A stretch of 64,000 bases of DNA from an uncultured PS1 clade bacterium (GTDB taxonomy: Bacteria; Pseudomonadota; Alphaproteobacteria; MED-G09), in contig CACOFZ010000003.1 of the NCBI GenBank assembly GCA_902626605.1, forward strand, positions 87,201 through 151,200. Reading direction: 5' to 3'. The notes below the pieces were generated by a model. It did not search any database. It saw only the letters and a list, made by a program, of their open reading frames with translations, and was not told where the DNA came from. A program made the translations under genes and the position numbers. Shown piece by piece: positions 20,942-31,396 of this stretch (position 1 is the stretch's first letter; each line of letters opens with the position of its first letter).

Positions 20942-23404
20942 ATGGTCAAATTAAACAAAATAATTTTCGGATTTTTTGTATTTAGTATAATCACATCATA
21001 TGGATTTACATACAGTTTAGCGCAAGAATCTGAAAATGCATCAGGTATAGAAGAAATAATTGTTACAGCAAGACAGCAGGAGGAAAGTCTGCAAGATGTC
21101 CCAGTAACTGTTACTGTTATGTCAGAAATGGATCTGGATCGTTACAATATTACTAGCCTTACCGATGCTGCAAAAATGGTACCAAATTTTAGAATCAATG
21201 CCGGTGGCTCTGGTAATGGTACTAACATTTATTTGCGAGGTATTGGCTCTAGCTCTATTTCAGCAGCCTTTGATCAATCAGTTGCAATTAATATTGACGG
21301 AGTTGTTGTTAACCGAGGACGTTTCATTCACAATGCTTATCTCGATATGGCACAAATTGAAGTTCTTAAGGGGCCTCAATCTCTTTATTTTGGTAAATCA
21401 GCTACTGCAGGTGTTATTTCAATTAAAACAAACGATCCGACTGATGAGTTTGAAGCTGAGTTTGGTATTGGTACAGAAACCGAACATGAAACAACATTTT
21501 TCGATGGTGTAATTTCAGGACCAATCTCTAATAATTTATTAGCAAGGCTTGCATTTGGTACCAGTGAAACTGATGAGTTAAAGGAAAATTACTCTTTTGG
21601 TAATGATCCCTCTTTAGCACTTTACGGAAATGAAACAAAGCCTTTCTTTGGTGAAGAGTCTACAAATATTAGATTAACACTTCTATGGACTCCAACTGAA
21701 ACAATTACAGCAAAATTAAAATATCAACATTCAACATATGAAAATGATGGTGGTGGAACCATGCATCAAGAAGAATACTGTGTTGATGGTCTTGGTAATC
21801 CTGATGCACATCAATTTACTGCTGCACCAATTGCTGTTCGACGAGGAGTTGATGATTGCGTAGTAAATGGTAACACATCAAAAATAAACCTAGAACCTGG
21901 TTTAAGAGCTGGTTTACCATATGGTGCTGATTCTGGTGAACCATTCTTAGATCAAGAGACTGATATGCTGTCTCTTCAAGTTGATTGGGATATCTCTAAT
22001 GCGCTATCTTTAACATCTGTTACTAGTCACGTTACACTGGATCATACTGAAATGGATGATTATAGTTTTGGTGCTGGTGTATACGGGGGTTTACACGTAA
22101 ATGAATACGAGCATACCTCTCAAGAATTCAGATTAACAAGTGATCTTGAGGGTGCAATTAATTTTCAAGCTGGTCTTTTTCTTCAAGAAATTGAACAAAG
22201 ATTTGAAGCGCATCAATATGCTGCAAATTTGGCGGTTACACCAAACATTTTAGGCCCAGCTCTTGGATTTTTTGGAAACTTTGATCTTTCTAATCCTTTA
22301 ATTGGACCTGATCCAGTAACCGGTAATATGTATGATTATAGAAAAGATCATTTTTTAGATACTGACGTTTTATCAGCTAGTATGGCAATTTATCTAGATA
22401 TTAATGAGAAAACAGAACTTTCAGTTGGCGCAAGGTATACTGAAGAGGAAAAAGAGGGATACATTATATTCCAAAACTTCCATTCTGCTGCTGCGGCTTT
22501 AGGTTTTGCTGCTCCTCCACTTGTTGATGGTATTGAGTTTGAAGACTCAAACTTGTCTCCAGAGATAGCTGTAAATTATTATATTACTGATGATACAAGT
22601 ATATATGTTGCCTATAAAAAAGCATTTAAATCAGGTGGTATTGATAATAGTGCATTACCAACTGCTTCTTTAAATGTAGATTCTCCAGCTTTCAAAGGAT
22701 TTGATGCATTGATTTATGACTCTGAAGAAGTTGATGGTTTTGAAATTGGATTAAAATCAAATCTTTTGAATAATAGTATGAGAATAAACGCAACATATTA
22801 TATATATGAGTATACTGATCTTCAAGTTCAGCTTTTTGATGCTCAAGCTATTCAGTTCAGTACTTTTAATGCCGGTGCTGTTGAGACCGAGGGCTTTGAG
22901 GCAGATCTCCTTTGGTATACTGAAGTACCTGGTCTTACTTTGAGAGGTCAATTTGCTTGGTCTGATGCAACTAACACTGGTGATTTTTTCAATACTAGTG
23001 GTGTAAATTTAAGAGGAAGTGAGAGATCTTATAGTCCTGAATTTGCTGGATCACTTGGTTTTAGTTACGACGCTGGTTTAGGTGCAGGTTGGAGATTAAA
23101 CTTATCGTCTGATGCAAGATACAGTGATGATTATGGATGGGGAGTATACAAAAACTCTCCTAGACAAGAATCTTACTGGATGAATGATGCAGCAATAAGC
23201 TTATATTCTGAAGACGGAACGCACTCATTTAATCTAATTGGAAGAAATCTTGGCGATGAAATTGTTATTGTCACAGGTGGTTCAATTCCAGGAAGAGTAG
23301 CCACACGTTCTGTTCCAGGAATTGAGGGCGCTCTTCTTCAAGACCAAGCTGTTACTACACAACTGGGTCGAACTCTAACCTTACAATATAAATTTAAAAT
23401 GTAA
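20942..23404 (+). CDS. TonB-dependent receptor
   Basis: Signal peptide; IEEIIVTARQQEESLQDVPVTVTVMS; IEVLKGPQSLYFGKSATAGVISIKT plug motif; C-terminal aromatic-rich beta strands. Confidence 0.93.
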   Translation: MVKLNKIIFGFFVFSIITSYGFTYSLAQESENASGIEEIIVTARQQEESLQDVPVTVTVMSEMDLDRYNITSLTDAAKMVPNFRINAGGSGNGTNIYLRGIGSSSISAAFDQSVAINIDGVVVNRGRFIHNAYLDMAQIEVLKGPQSLYFGKSATAGVISIKTNDPTDEFEAEFGIGTETEHETTFFDGVISGPISNNLLARLAFGTSETDELKENYSFGNDPSLALYGNETKPFFGEESTNIRLTLLWTPTETITAKLKYQHSTYENDGGGTMHQEEYCVDGLGNPDAHQFTAAPIAVRRGVDDCVVNGNTSKINLEPGLRAGLPYGADSGEPFLDQETDMLSLQVDWDISNALSLTSVTSHVTLDHTEMDDYSFGAGVYGGLHVNEYEHTSQEFRLTSDLEGAINFQAGLFLQEIEQRFEAHQYAANLAVTPNILGPALGFFGNFDLSNPLIGPDPVTGNMYDYRKDHFLDTDVLSASMAIYLDINEKTELSVGARYTEEEKEGYIIFQNFHSAAAALGFAAPPLVDGIEFEDSNLSPEIAVNYYITDDTSIYVAYKKAFKSGGIDNSALPTASLNVDSPAFKGFDALIYDSEEVDGFEIGLKSNLLNNSMRINATYYIYEYTDLQVQLFDAQAIQFSTFNAGAVETEGFEADLLWYTEVPGLTLRGQFAWSDATNTGDFFNTSGVNLRGSERSYSPEFAGSLGFSYDAGLGAGWRLNLSSDARYSDDYGWGVYKNSPRQESYWMNDAAISLYSEDGTHSFNLIGRNLGDEIVIVTGGSIPGRVATRSVPGIEGALLQDQAVTTQLGRTLTLQYKFKM

Positions 23405-23426
23405 TTTTTAAATAAATATATTAATT

Positions 23427-23454
23427 AAAAGGGCTATTTTATAGCCCTTTTTTT
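23427..23454 (+). terminator. Intrinsic terminator
   Basis: aaaagggcta-tttta-tagccctttt 10-bp stem plus T-tract. Confidence 0.9.
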
Positions 23455-23502
23455 ATTGCTTTATATCAATTGATGATATCAAATAACAATAGGGAGGGTA
23501 TT

Positions 23503-24018
23503 ATGGAAGAAATGTCACAGGAACCTGAAGAAGAAACAAAAGATTATATCTTTAATCAGACAATGCTTAGAATAAAAGACCCAAGAAAATCACTAAATTT
23601 TTATACAGATATTTTAGGAATGACATTGTTAAAAAAAATTGATTTTCCTGAATTCAAATTTTCTTTATTTTTTTTAGCTTATTTAAGATCAAATGATGAT
23701 CCTGTACCAGAGAATAAAAATGATAGATTTGCCTATACTCTAAGTCAAAAAGCGGTACTGGAACTAACTCATAATTGGGGAACAGAAAATAATGAAAATT
23801 TTTCACATCATGACGGTAATTCTGATCCAAGGGGTTTTGGCCACATTGGTATAACTGTACCAGATGTATATGAGGCTTGCTCAAGATTTGAGTCAAAAGG
23901 TGTAGAATTTCAAAAAAAACCTGATGACGGAAATATGAAAGGGCTTGCTTTTATAAAAGATCCTGATGGATATTGGATAGAAATTCTATCAGCTAAGGGT
24001 TTGGCTAGTACAATCTAA
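23503..24018 (+). CDS. gloA: Lactoylglutathione lyase (glyoxalase I); listed ORF begins 23470 but the RBS supports 23503
   Basis: [44 protein letters not shown] ... [20 protein letters not shown] ... [19 protein letters not shown] upstream of the ATG at 23503. Confidence 0.88.
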   Translation: MEEMSQEPEEETKDYIFNQTMLRIKDPRKSLNFYTDILGMTLLKKIDFPEFKFSLFFLAYLRSNDDPVPENKNDRFAYTLSQKAVLELTHNWGTENNENFSHHDGNSDPRGFGHIGITVPDVYEACSRFESKGVEFQKKPDDGNMKGLAFIKDPDGYWIEILSAKGLASTI

Positions 24019-24932
24019 TCATTTAAATACATGGATTTAAAATTACTGATAAGAAAAATAATCTCTTCAGTTCTGGAATTTATAATATTATGCCCACCTT
24101 CAAAAGAAAATGTTATAGCCTCAGGTACTAATTCAATTGCCTTTACTATTGAGTCCATGGGAACATCTTCGTCATCTGTTGCATAAGTAATGTGAATGGG
24201 AATCTTATAATCATTGATTAATTTATAATCATTATAAAAATCATGTTTTATAAAATTTTTCATAAGAGAGCTTAACGAATATTGAGTTCCTATAACATTA
24301 AATTGCTCGATAAAATGATATGGATCTTGGTTATCATCAGTTAAATCGTATCCCCTCTCTATTAATTTAGTAATAATAAAAAACCTTAAATAGAAATCCC
24401 AAAAAAATGGTATAGATGTAAATTTTTCAAGACCAATTGTCTGCATCCCAACAAATGGAACATTTAAAATCAATGCTTTAACTTTAGTTGGGTTTTTAGC
24501 TGTATAATTTGATGCTAAAGCACCTCCCATAGACACTCCCATTAAAGTAACATTATCAATTGATAGGTAGTTAATAAAATCATTTAGTTGATTTTGATAA
24601 GCAGACATACTGTATTTTATTTTTGGCCTATCAGAAAAACCCCTTCCAAAATGGTCATAAACATAAACCTTATAACCAATTTCAGATAAATTAGTGGCAA
24701 TCTTTTTGTAATAATATGAAGGAACAGTAACCCCATGAATAAGAATCAAAGGTTCACCATCGTCCTCACCAATTGAATAATAAGCTGTTCTTCCATTGTT
24801 ATTTTTAAAAAAAGAATACTCAAGATCTGTTTCTAAATCACTTATATGAGCAGTTTCTCTATTATTAAAAAAATATATAAAGGTGAGCGAAAGAAAAAAA
24901 GCAAAAAATATATATATAAACCAATTGACCAT
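24015..24932 (-). CDS. Alpha/beta hydrolase with N-terminal membrane anchor
   Basis: [23 protein letters not shown] nucleophile elbow, GGHN catalytic His. Confidence 0.87.
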   Translation of the reverse strand: MVNWFIYIFFAFFLSLTFIYFFNNRETAHISDLETDLEYSFFKNNNGRTAYYSIGEDDGEPLILIHGVTVPSYYYKKIATNLSEIGYKVYVYDHFGRGFSDRPKIKYSMSAYQNQLNDFINYLSIDNVTLMGVSMGGALASNYTAKNPTKVKALILNVPFVGMQTIGLEKFTSIPFFWDFYLRFFIITKLIERGYDLTDDNQDPYHFIEQFNVIGTQYSLSSLMKNFIKHDFYNDYKLINDYKIPIHITYATDDEDVPMDSIVKAIELVPEAITFSFEGGHNIINSRTEEIIFLISNFKSMYLND

Positions 24933-24973
24933 AACTTTTCTCTAAACAATTATACCATAGGGAGGATAATAAA

Positions 24974-25753
24974 ATGTCAATTTTAGAATTATTTAATTTA
25001 AAAGATGAAGTAGCTGTTGTAACGGGTGCCGGTAAAGGTATAGGGAAAGGAATTGCTATAGCTCTTGCCGAGGCAGGTGCTGATATTGTATTAGCTTCTC
25101 GAAGCGAGGACCAGTTAGAAAACGTTGCGAAAGAAATCAAAAAAATAGGTAAGGATGCGCTTGTTGTTCCAACAGATGTTACAAATATAGATTCAATGGA
25201 AAAGTTAGGTCAAAAAGCATTTGATAAGTATGGCAAGTTATCCATATGGGTAAATAATGCTGGTGGCCTTCCCGATGGAACACCTAGATATCTAACCAAA
25301 ACATCTCCTGATCAATTCAATGCTCAACTAGAATTAAATATAAATGCAGCCTGGTCAGGGTGTGTGGTAGCTGCAAAATACATGAATGAAAAAGGTGGAT
25401 CAATTATTAATATCTCATCAACATCTTCAAAAAATATGGGACCAAATATTAAAAATGGGCCATATGGGGCATCCAAAGCAGCAATAAATAGTTTAACAGC
25501 AACTTTTTCAGTTGAATTAGCTCCACACATAAGAGTAAATGCAGTAGCTCCTGGGCCTATCCCAACTGAAAATTTTATAGACTCGATGAAAATGGATACC
25601 CCAGAAAGAGAAGAGCAATTAAAAAAAATGATAAATATTCCACTAAAAAGATGGGGAAAGCCTGAAGATATTGGTGCTGCAGTTGTCTTTATGGCATCAC
25701 CGGCCTCTGGATGGGTAACTGGACAATGTCTTTTTGTTTCAGGTGGTTTATAA
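24974..25753 (+). CDS. SDR family oxidoreductase
   Basis: VTGAGKGIGKGIA, NNAG, YGASKAA, C-terminal GWVTGQCLFVSGGL. Confidence 0.9.
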   Translation: MSILELFNLKDEVAVVTGAGKGIGKGIAIALAEAGADIVLASRSEDQLENVAKEIKKIGKDALVVPTDVTNIDSMEKLGQKAFDKYGKLSIWVNNAGGLPDGTPRYLTKTSPDQFNAQLELNINAAWSGCVVAAKYMNEKGGSIINISSTSSKNMGPNIKNGPYGASKAAINSLTATFSVELAPHIRVNAVAPGPIPTENFIDSMKMDTPEREEQLKKMINIPLKRWGKPEDIGAAVVFMASPASGWVTGQCLFVSGGL

Positions 25754-25755
25754 AA

Positions 25756-27138
25756 TTAACGAGAGGGTATTTGAAGTTTAACAATAAGACCTTTTGGCTT
25801 TGCATCCAGTAATTCAATAGTACCTTTATGAAATTTTATCATTGAGGCAACTAGGCTTAAACCTAGACCCGTACCAGATGTATTTCTGCTTGTATCTAGC
25901 CTTGTAAATCTATCCAAAACCTTTTCTTTATCTTTATCTTGAATTCCAGGTCCAGTATCAGATACCCATATCAAAATGCTATCTGCATTATCCCTTGAAC
26001 CAACATTAACTATATTTTCAACTCCTCCATACTTAATAGCATTATCAATGAGATTTGAAATAGCTTGAGATAGAAGATTTTTATTACCCTCAAGAAATAT
26101 ATCAATATCACATTCATTATTTAAAATTACACCCTTTTCCTCTGCTAAAGGTTCCCATAAATCCACAATATCCTCTATCAAATTCTTTATATTAATTTTT
26201 TCTTTTTTAAGCGATACGGAACCAGATTCTACTCTTGATATAGCAAGTAAAGAATTAAAAGTATTAATTACACTATCAACATCATCTATAACCTCTTTTA
26301 TAGTCTCCCTATAACTCTCTGAGTCGGGATTTGACATTAAGGTAACTTCTAAATTAGTTCTTATTTTATTAAGAGGGGTTCTTAAGTCATGAGCAATATT
26401 ATCACTAACGTCCTTCATGCCAATCATGAGCTTATTAAGTCTATCAAGCATATTATTTAGATTAAGTGATAATTGATTTAATTCATCGTTATTCGATGAT
26501 GTTGGTAACCTCATTGAAAGGTCTCCATCCATTATCTCTAAACTTGTCTTATTAATAGCAGAAATTCTATTTAGGAAATTTCTACTTAAAACATACCCGC
26601 CCAACAATCCTAAAAAAATAATTAATAGTGATGTGCTTAAAATAGTATTAAAAAAACGTTCCTTAAGATAGTTCTCATAACTTACATCTCGAGCAACAAT
26701 TAAATTATATTTATTTCTCACTATAAATTCTTTTCCTCTAAAGTAATACTTCCTTACAGTCTCTCCATTGTTATTTTTCTTTTCAAATGAAAATAATACG
26801 CCACCCTCCTCAAGTCTTGTTAAGTTCCATAAAGAATCGGTATCTGAAAAATTACCGGCAATAAATTTATTATTGGAATCTCTTAATATATACAAATTAG
26901 GGTTTGGTGTTTTTGAGAGATATTGAATTTCTCTAATAAGACCTACTTCTTTATACCTCTTATGAACTTGACTAAGTCTAATACTTTCCTGAATAATTTC
27001 ATTATCAATTTTTGTTTGAAAATCTCTTGAAGTTGACAAATATAGATAAAATGCTACCAAGCCAATAGAGAATGCAAGAAGCACAATATAGATAAATATT
27101 ATCCGAAAACTTGTTAACCGAAATAAATCAATCATCAC
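25756..27138 (-). CDS. Two-component sensor histidine kinase (HAMP, HisKA, HATPase)
   Basis: NIAHDLRTPLNKIRTNLE H-box; NLIDNAIKYGG N-box; DTGPGI; GTGLGLSLV. Confidence 0.92.
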   Translation of the reverse strand: MMIDLFRLTSFRIIFIYIVLLAFSIGLVAFYLYLSTSRDFQTKIDNEIIQESIRLSQVHKRYKEVGLIREIQYLSKTPNPNLYILRDSNNKFIAGNFSDTDSLWNLTRLEEGGVLFSFEKKNNNGETVRKYYFRGKEFIVRNKYNLIVARDVSYENYLKERFFNTILSTSLLIIFLGLLGGYVLSRNFLNRISAINKTSLEIMDGDLSMRLPTSSNNDELNQLSLNLNNMLDRLNKLMIGMKDVSDNIAHDLRTPLNKIRTNLEVTLMSNPDSESYRETIKEVIDDVDSVINTFNSLLAISRVESGSVSLKKEKINIKNLIEDIVDLWEPLAEEKGVILNNECDIDIFLEGNKNLLSQAISNLIDNAIKYGGVENIVNVGSRDNADSILIWVSDTGPGIQDKDKEKVLDRFTRLDTSRNTSGTGLGLSLVASMIKFHKGTIELLDAKPKGLIVKLQIPSR

Positions 27139-27808
27139 TTCTTAAGGCATATCCGGCCCCTCTTTCAGTAAATAACATTTCTTTACCGTCAAAAGGTTTA
27201 TCAATTTTAGATCGCAATCTTGATATATGAACGTCAATTACATTTGTTTGAGGATCAAAGTGATACTCCCAAACACCTTCTAATAACATTGTTCTAGTTA
27301 CAACCTGATTCGAACGCTTCATTAAAAACTCAAGTAATCTAAATTCTCTTGGTTGAAGATCTATCTCAATTCCTTGACGATGAACTTGTCGAGTAAGCAA
27401 GTTCATTGATAAGCTTCCTACTTTAAGAGAAGTTTCCTTTATCTCAGGATTTGTTCTCCTATTAAGAACTTCTATTCTTGCTAGCAATTCTGAAAAAGAA
27501 AAAGGCTTTGCTAAATAATCATCTGCGCCTGCCTTAAGACCTAAAACTTTCTCATCAACCTCTCCCAATGCTGATAAAATTAATATTGGAGTATCAATAT
27601 CCTCTTTTCTTATTTTATTTATAAGTGATAATCCATCTAATTTGGGTAACATTCTATCCACAACAATTACATCAAACTTTAATGTTAAGGCTAATTGTTC
27701 ACCCTCTTCACCATTAGAAGCATGATCCACTACATGACCACTTTCCTTTAGCCCTTTTATTACATAACTAGCTGCATTAATATCGTCTTCAATAAGTAAA
27801 ATATGCAT
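27128..27808 (-). CDS. OmpR/PhoB-family response regulator
   Basis: Receiver domain MHILLIEDDINAASYVIKGL, DRMLPKLDG phospho-Asp, K at KPFSFSELLARI; winged-helix C-terminus. Confidence 0.93.
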   Translation of the reverse strand: MHILLIEDDINAASYVIKGLKESGHVVDHASNGEEGEQLALTLKFDVIVVDRMLPKLDGLSLINKIRKEDIDTPILILSALGEVDEKVLGLKAGADDYLAKPFSFSELLARIEVLNRRTNPEIKETSLKVGSLSMNLLTRQVHRQGIEIDLQPREFRLLEFLMKRSNQVVTRTMLLEGVWEYHFDPQTNVIDVHISRLRSKIDKPFDGKEMLFTERGAGYALRSDD

Positions 27809-27860
27809 TTAATTCTCCACCAATAGAATAGTCTAAATATTTTAGAAAAGTTAGAGATTA

Positions 27861-27916
27861 ATTTGACTGTACCTGAAATTTTTCTGGGGAGCTATGATAT
27901 TCAAGTACAGTCAAAT
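27861..27916. promoter_or_regulatory. Long inverted repeat between response regulator and CaiB genes
   Basis: atttgactgtacctgaa (27861-27877) and ttcaagtacagtcaaat (27900-27916): 16/17 complementary, 22-nt spacer. Confidence 0.75.
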
Positions 27917-28004
27917 ATTTTTGTAAATACATATTGCGTTATTGTTTTTTACCAATACATTTCTATATTATTAATTTTTTGTAATGTTTTATAAGAGGTT
28001 TGAA

Positions 28005-29189
28005 TTGAAAATTTTAAAAAATATTAGAGTTTTAGACTTTGGAAGATATATTGCTGGGCCATATTGTGGAGCTCTTCTAGGTGACCTAGGTGCCGAGGTA
28101 ATAAGAATTGAGAGATTAAGTGGATCAGAGGATAGGTTCATTCATCCCTTAAAAGAAGAAGGCGGCGAAGGTGCAATGTTTATGCAAATGAATCGTAACA
28201 AAAAAGGAATGACATTAAATCCAACAAAAGAGGGTTCAGCAACTATAGTAGAGAAATTAATAAAGTCCGCTGATGTAGTTATTGCAAATCTTCCTCCTCA
28301 GACACTCAAAAGAATGGGTATAGATTATGAGACAATTTCAAAATATAACCCTGGTATAATCCTTACGACCGTTTCAGCTTTTGGTGCAGGGGGTCCATAC
28401 TCAGAAAGAGTTGGTTTTGATGGGGTTGGTCAAGCAATGTCAGGTGCGGCTTACTTAACAGGAAACGAAAGTGAACCTGTTAAAGCTTACTCACCATATA
28501 TAGATTATGGAACAGCTTCATTGACGGCGATGGGAACACTGGCTGCAATTATTGAAAGAAATGAAACTGGAAAAGGACAGATAGTTGAAGGTGCTCTTTT
28601 TGCAACATCGCTTGCATTTATGAATACACACTTAATAGAGCAGTCAATTACAAAAAAGAATAGAAAAGCGATTGGGAATAGAAGTCCTTATGCTGGTCCT
28701 GTCGATATGGTTGAGACAAAAGATGGATGGATAGTTGTTCAAGTCTTAGGTGATACACTATTTAAACGATGGGCAAACCTTGTGGGTGCAGAAGATTTAT
28801 TGGATGACGATAGATTCTCTACTGACATTAATAGAGGGGTAAATGGAGAAATCTTAAGTAAAAAAACAAGTGATTGGGCATCGCAATATACTAATGAAGA
28901 AGCGTTAAAATTGTTGGCAAAAGCAAGTGTACCTGCTGGCCCTGTTAATGATTTACAAGATGCATTAGATGATCCCCATGTAAAAGCTATGAATTTTTTT
29001 CAAGATCTTGAATATCCTGGTATACCAGGTAAATCTCCAGTAATGGGGCTTCCGGTAAAATTATCTAATTCAGAAAATATAATAGACAAAAGACCTCCAA
29101 TTTTAGGGGAGCATACAGAAGAGATTTTAATTGATCTGGGTTTTACCAATGATGAAATTAATGAATTTAAAGAAAAAAGAATTATTTAA
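28005..29189 (+). CDS. CaiB/BaiF family CoA-transferase; probable TTG start at 28005 (listed ORF begins 27984)
   Basis: IRVLDFGRYIAGPYCGALLGDLGAEVIRIE; NRNKKGMTLN; AAGAG G RBS-like sequence upstream of the TTG. Confidence 0.88.
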   Translation: MKILKNIRVLDFGRYIAGPYCGALLGDLGAEVIRIERLSGSEDRFIHPLKEEGGEGAMFMQMNRNKKGMTLNPTKEGSATIVEKLIKSADVVIANLPPQTLKRMGIDYETISKYNPGIILTTVSAFGAGGPYSERVGFDGVGQAMSGAAYLTGNESEPVKAYSPYIDYGTASLTAMGTLAAIIERNETGKGQIVEGALFATSLAFMNTHLIEQSITKKNRKAIGNRSPYAGPVDMVETKDGWIVVQVLGDTLFKRWANLVGAEDLLDDDRFSTDINRGVNGEILSKKTSDWASQYTNEEALKLLAKASVPAGPVNDLQDALDDPHVKAMNFFQDLEYPGIPGKSPVMGLPVKLSNSENIIDKRPPILGEHTEEILIDLGFTNDEINEFKEKRII

Positions 29190-29893
29190 AAACCTATAAA
29201 TTCTGAAAACTCTTTTACGTCAGCTCTACTGCTTCTAAATTGGTTGATAGGATTTTTTGGATCAGCATATCCAATACCCATACCACAAAAGAGCATAAGT
29301 TCATCGGGAATTTTTAAAAAACTACCAACGGATTTGTACCAAATTGCCCATGCCTCTTGTGGAGCAGTGTGCAAACCTTCCTCTCTTGCTAATAGCATAA
29401 TTGATTGTATGAACATTCCAAGATCTGACCATTGTCCCTCTTGCATTTCCCTGTCAATTGCAAAAAAAAGTGCAACTGGTGCATCAAAAAATTCAAAATT
29501 TTTCATAAATTGTTTAATTCTTCCAACTTTATCATCTCTTGAAACATTTATTGCGTTATACATACCCTCTCCAACATCTTTTCTTCTTTTTTCATATGGG
29601 TCTTTTAAATTTGGTGGATAAATTTTATACTCTGTACCTTCACCTCTAGGATTTTTTGATGCTTTAATTTGAATTTCCTTCTTAAAACTTTTAAGAGGTT
29701 CACCTGAGACTACCCAAACTCTCCAAGGTTGAAGGTTACCACCTGATGGAGCTCTTCTGGCCTTATCAAGTATATCAAAAATAACTTCTTTTTTTATTTC
29801 GGTACTTTTAAAAGCTCTGCAGGTTAGTCTTGTATCTAGAGCTTCACTCACAGTTTTTGATTTTTTATAAATATCTCTCATATTAAACTCCAA
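29186..29893 (-). CDS. Nitroreductase family protein
   Basis: DTRLTCRAF ... ARRAPSGGNLQPWRVWVVSG; CGMGIGYADP. Confidence 0.88.
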   Translation of the reverse strand: MEFNMRDIYKKSKTVSEALDTRLTCRAFKSTEIKKEVIFDILDKARRAPSGGNLQPWRVWVVSGEPLKSFKKEIQIKASKNPRGEGTEYKIYPPNLKDPYEKRRKDVGEGMYNAINVSRDDKVGRIKQFMKNFEFFDAPVALFFAIDREMQEGQWSDLGMFIQSIMLLAREEGLHTAPQEAWAIWYKSVGSFLKIPDELMLFCGMGIGYADPKNPINQFRSSRADVKEFSEFIGF

Positions 29894-29894
29894 A

Positions 29895-30671
29895 TTAACT
29901 TTTATCTATGTCCCATCTTTTAAGTAATATTTTTTCTAATAGAGACATGATTAAAAATAAAATAACTCCTAAAACTACCAAAAGAATTAATGCTGCAAAT
30001 AATTTTGGTACATCAAGACGATTACCAGCTTCAATAATTCTCCAAGCTAAACCAGTTGAGGTTCCAGATCCAGCTACAAATTCTGCCACAACTGAACCGA
30101 TTAAAGCTAAACCAATAGATGTCTTCATGCCTGTAAGAATAAATGGTAAGGCATAAGGCAACTGCAACTTAAATAATCTTTGAAATCTATTTGCTTCATA
30201 TAAGCTAAATAATTCACTAAGATTCTTTTCAACTGAACGAATTCCAAGATTCGTATTTGCTAAAACTGGAAAAAACGCAACGATAACGGCTAAAATTAAA
30301 ATAGCAAATTCAGCATTATCAAGCCCAACCCAAATTAATATTAGAGGTGCAATTGCTACCACGGGCGTAACCTGAAAAATTACTGCAATTGGATAAAGAG
30401 ATAATTCAATTATTTTTGATTGAGAAAACAATATGGCTATAAAAATAGCTAATAATGATGCAATCATAAAAGCAAAAAAAGTTATTCGAAATGTTATAAA
30501 GGTTGACCTTAATAAATCACTATAATTTAGCAAAAAAGAAGTAAATATATCAGTAGGAGCAGGAAGAATATATTTTGGTATATTTTGAAAATTAACAATC
30601 AATTCCCATGCAAAAAGTAATAAAAGGAATGTAATAATAGGAGCCATAAAGGATAGATAACGTTTTATCAT
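29895..30671 (-). CDS. ABC transporter permease (SsuC/TauC type)
   Basis: Multi-TM; EAA-like loop in the region SLYEANRFQRLFKLQLPYALPFILTGMKTSIGLALIGSVVAEF. Confidence 0.88.
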   Translation of the reverse strand: MIKRYLSFMAPIITFLLLLFAWELIVNFQNIPKYILPAPTDIFTSFLLNYSDLLRSTFITFRITFFAFMIASLLAIFIAILFSQSKIIELSLYPIAVIFQVTPVVAIAPLILIWVGLDNAEFAILILAVIVAFFPVLANTNLGIRSVEKNLSELFSLYEANRFQRLFKLQLPYALPFILTGMKTSIGLALIGSVVAEFVAGSGTSTGLAWRIIEAGNRLDVPKLFAALILLVVLGVILFLIMSLLEKILLKRWDIDKS

Positions 30672-31396
30672 TCACTCTTCTCCTTCTTAAGAATATTAGT
30701 TAAATAATTTATCTTTGAGAAGAATTCACTACTTTGTTGACCATCATCTCTTAATCTTTTTTCAGTAATAATAACATCATCTAAAATCTTTCCTGGATTT
30801 GATGACATAACTAAAACTCTTTGAGCTAAATAAACAGCCTCTGTGACTGAATGCGTAACAAACAAAACTGTTAATTCATTTTTTTTCCAGATATCCAATA
30901 AATCATCTTCAAGTTTATTTCTCGAGACCTCATCAAGGGCTGCAAAAGGTTCGTCCATTAATAATAATGAACAGTCTTGAAACATTGCCCTTGCAATTGA
31001 AACTCTCATTTTTTGACCACCTGAAAGCTGATTTGGTAGAGAATTCTCCTTACCTTCTAAACCAACTTTAGATAGCCAAAAATAAGCTTTTTCTTTTGAT
31101 AATTTTTTATTTTTAGATGTTAATTCTGCTGGAAGAAGAACATTGTCAATTACAGTTCTCCATGGAAGAAGGGTTGGATCCTGAAAAACAAAACCAATAT
31201 TTGGTTTTTCATTATTAGCGTACTCGATAGATCCGGAGGTGGGTTTAATTAAATCTGATGCTAATCTTAATAAGGTTGACTTACCTGCACCTGAAGATCC
31301 CAAAATTGAGACAAAACTATTTTTTTTTATATCTAAGCTTATAGGCCCAAGAATTGGGGCATCATATTCCTTATAAATTTTATTAAATTTAAACAT
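30668..31396 (-). CDS. ABC transporter ATP-binding protein (SsuB/TauB type)
   Basis: Walker A GSSGAGKST; LSGGQKMRVSIARA signature; LLLMDEPFAALDE Walker B. Confidence 0.92.
   Translation of the reverse strand: MFKFNKIYKEYDAPILGPISLDIKKNSFVSILGSSGAGKSTLLRLASDLIKPTSGSIEYANNEKPNIGFVFQDPTLLPWRTVIDNVLLPAELTSKNKKLSKEKAYFWLSKVGLEGKENSLPNQLSGGQKMRVSIARAMFQDCSLLLMDEPFAALDEVSRNKLEDDLLDIWKKNELTVLFVTHSVTEAVYLAQRVLVMSSNPGKILDDVIITEKRLRDDGQQSSEFFSKINYLTNILKKEKSE

Noticed and set aside
21165-21512. 115-aa ORF in an alternate frame of TonB receptor 2
   Set aside because: Leucine-rich out-of-frame translation of the plug domain; no independent evidence.
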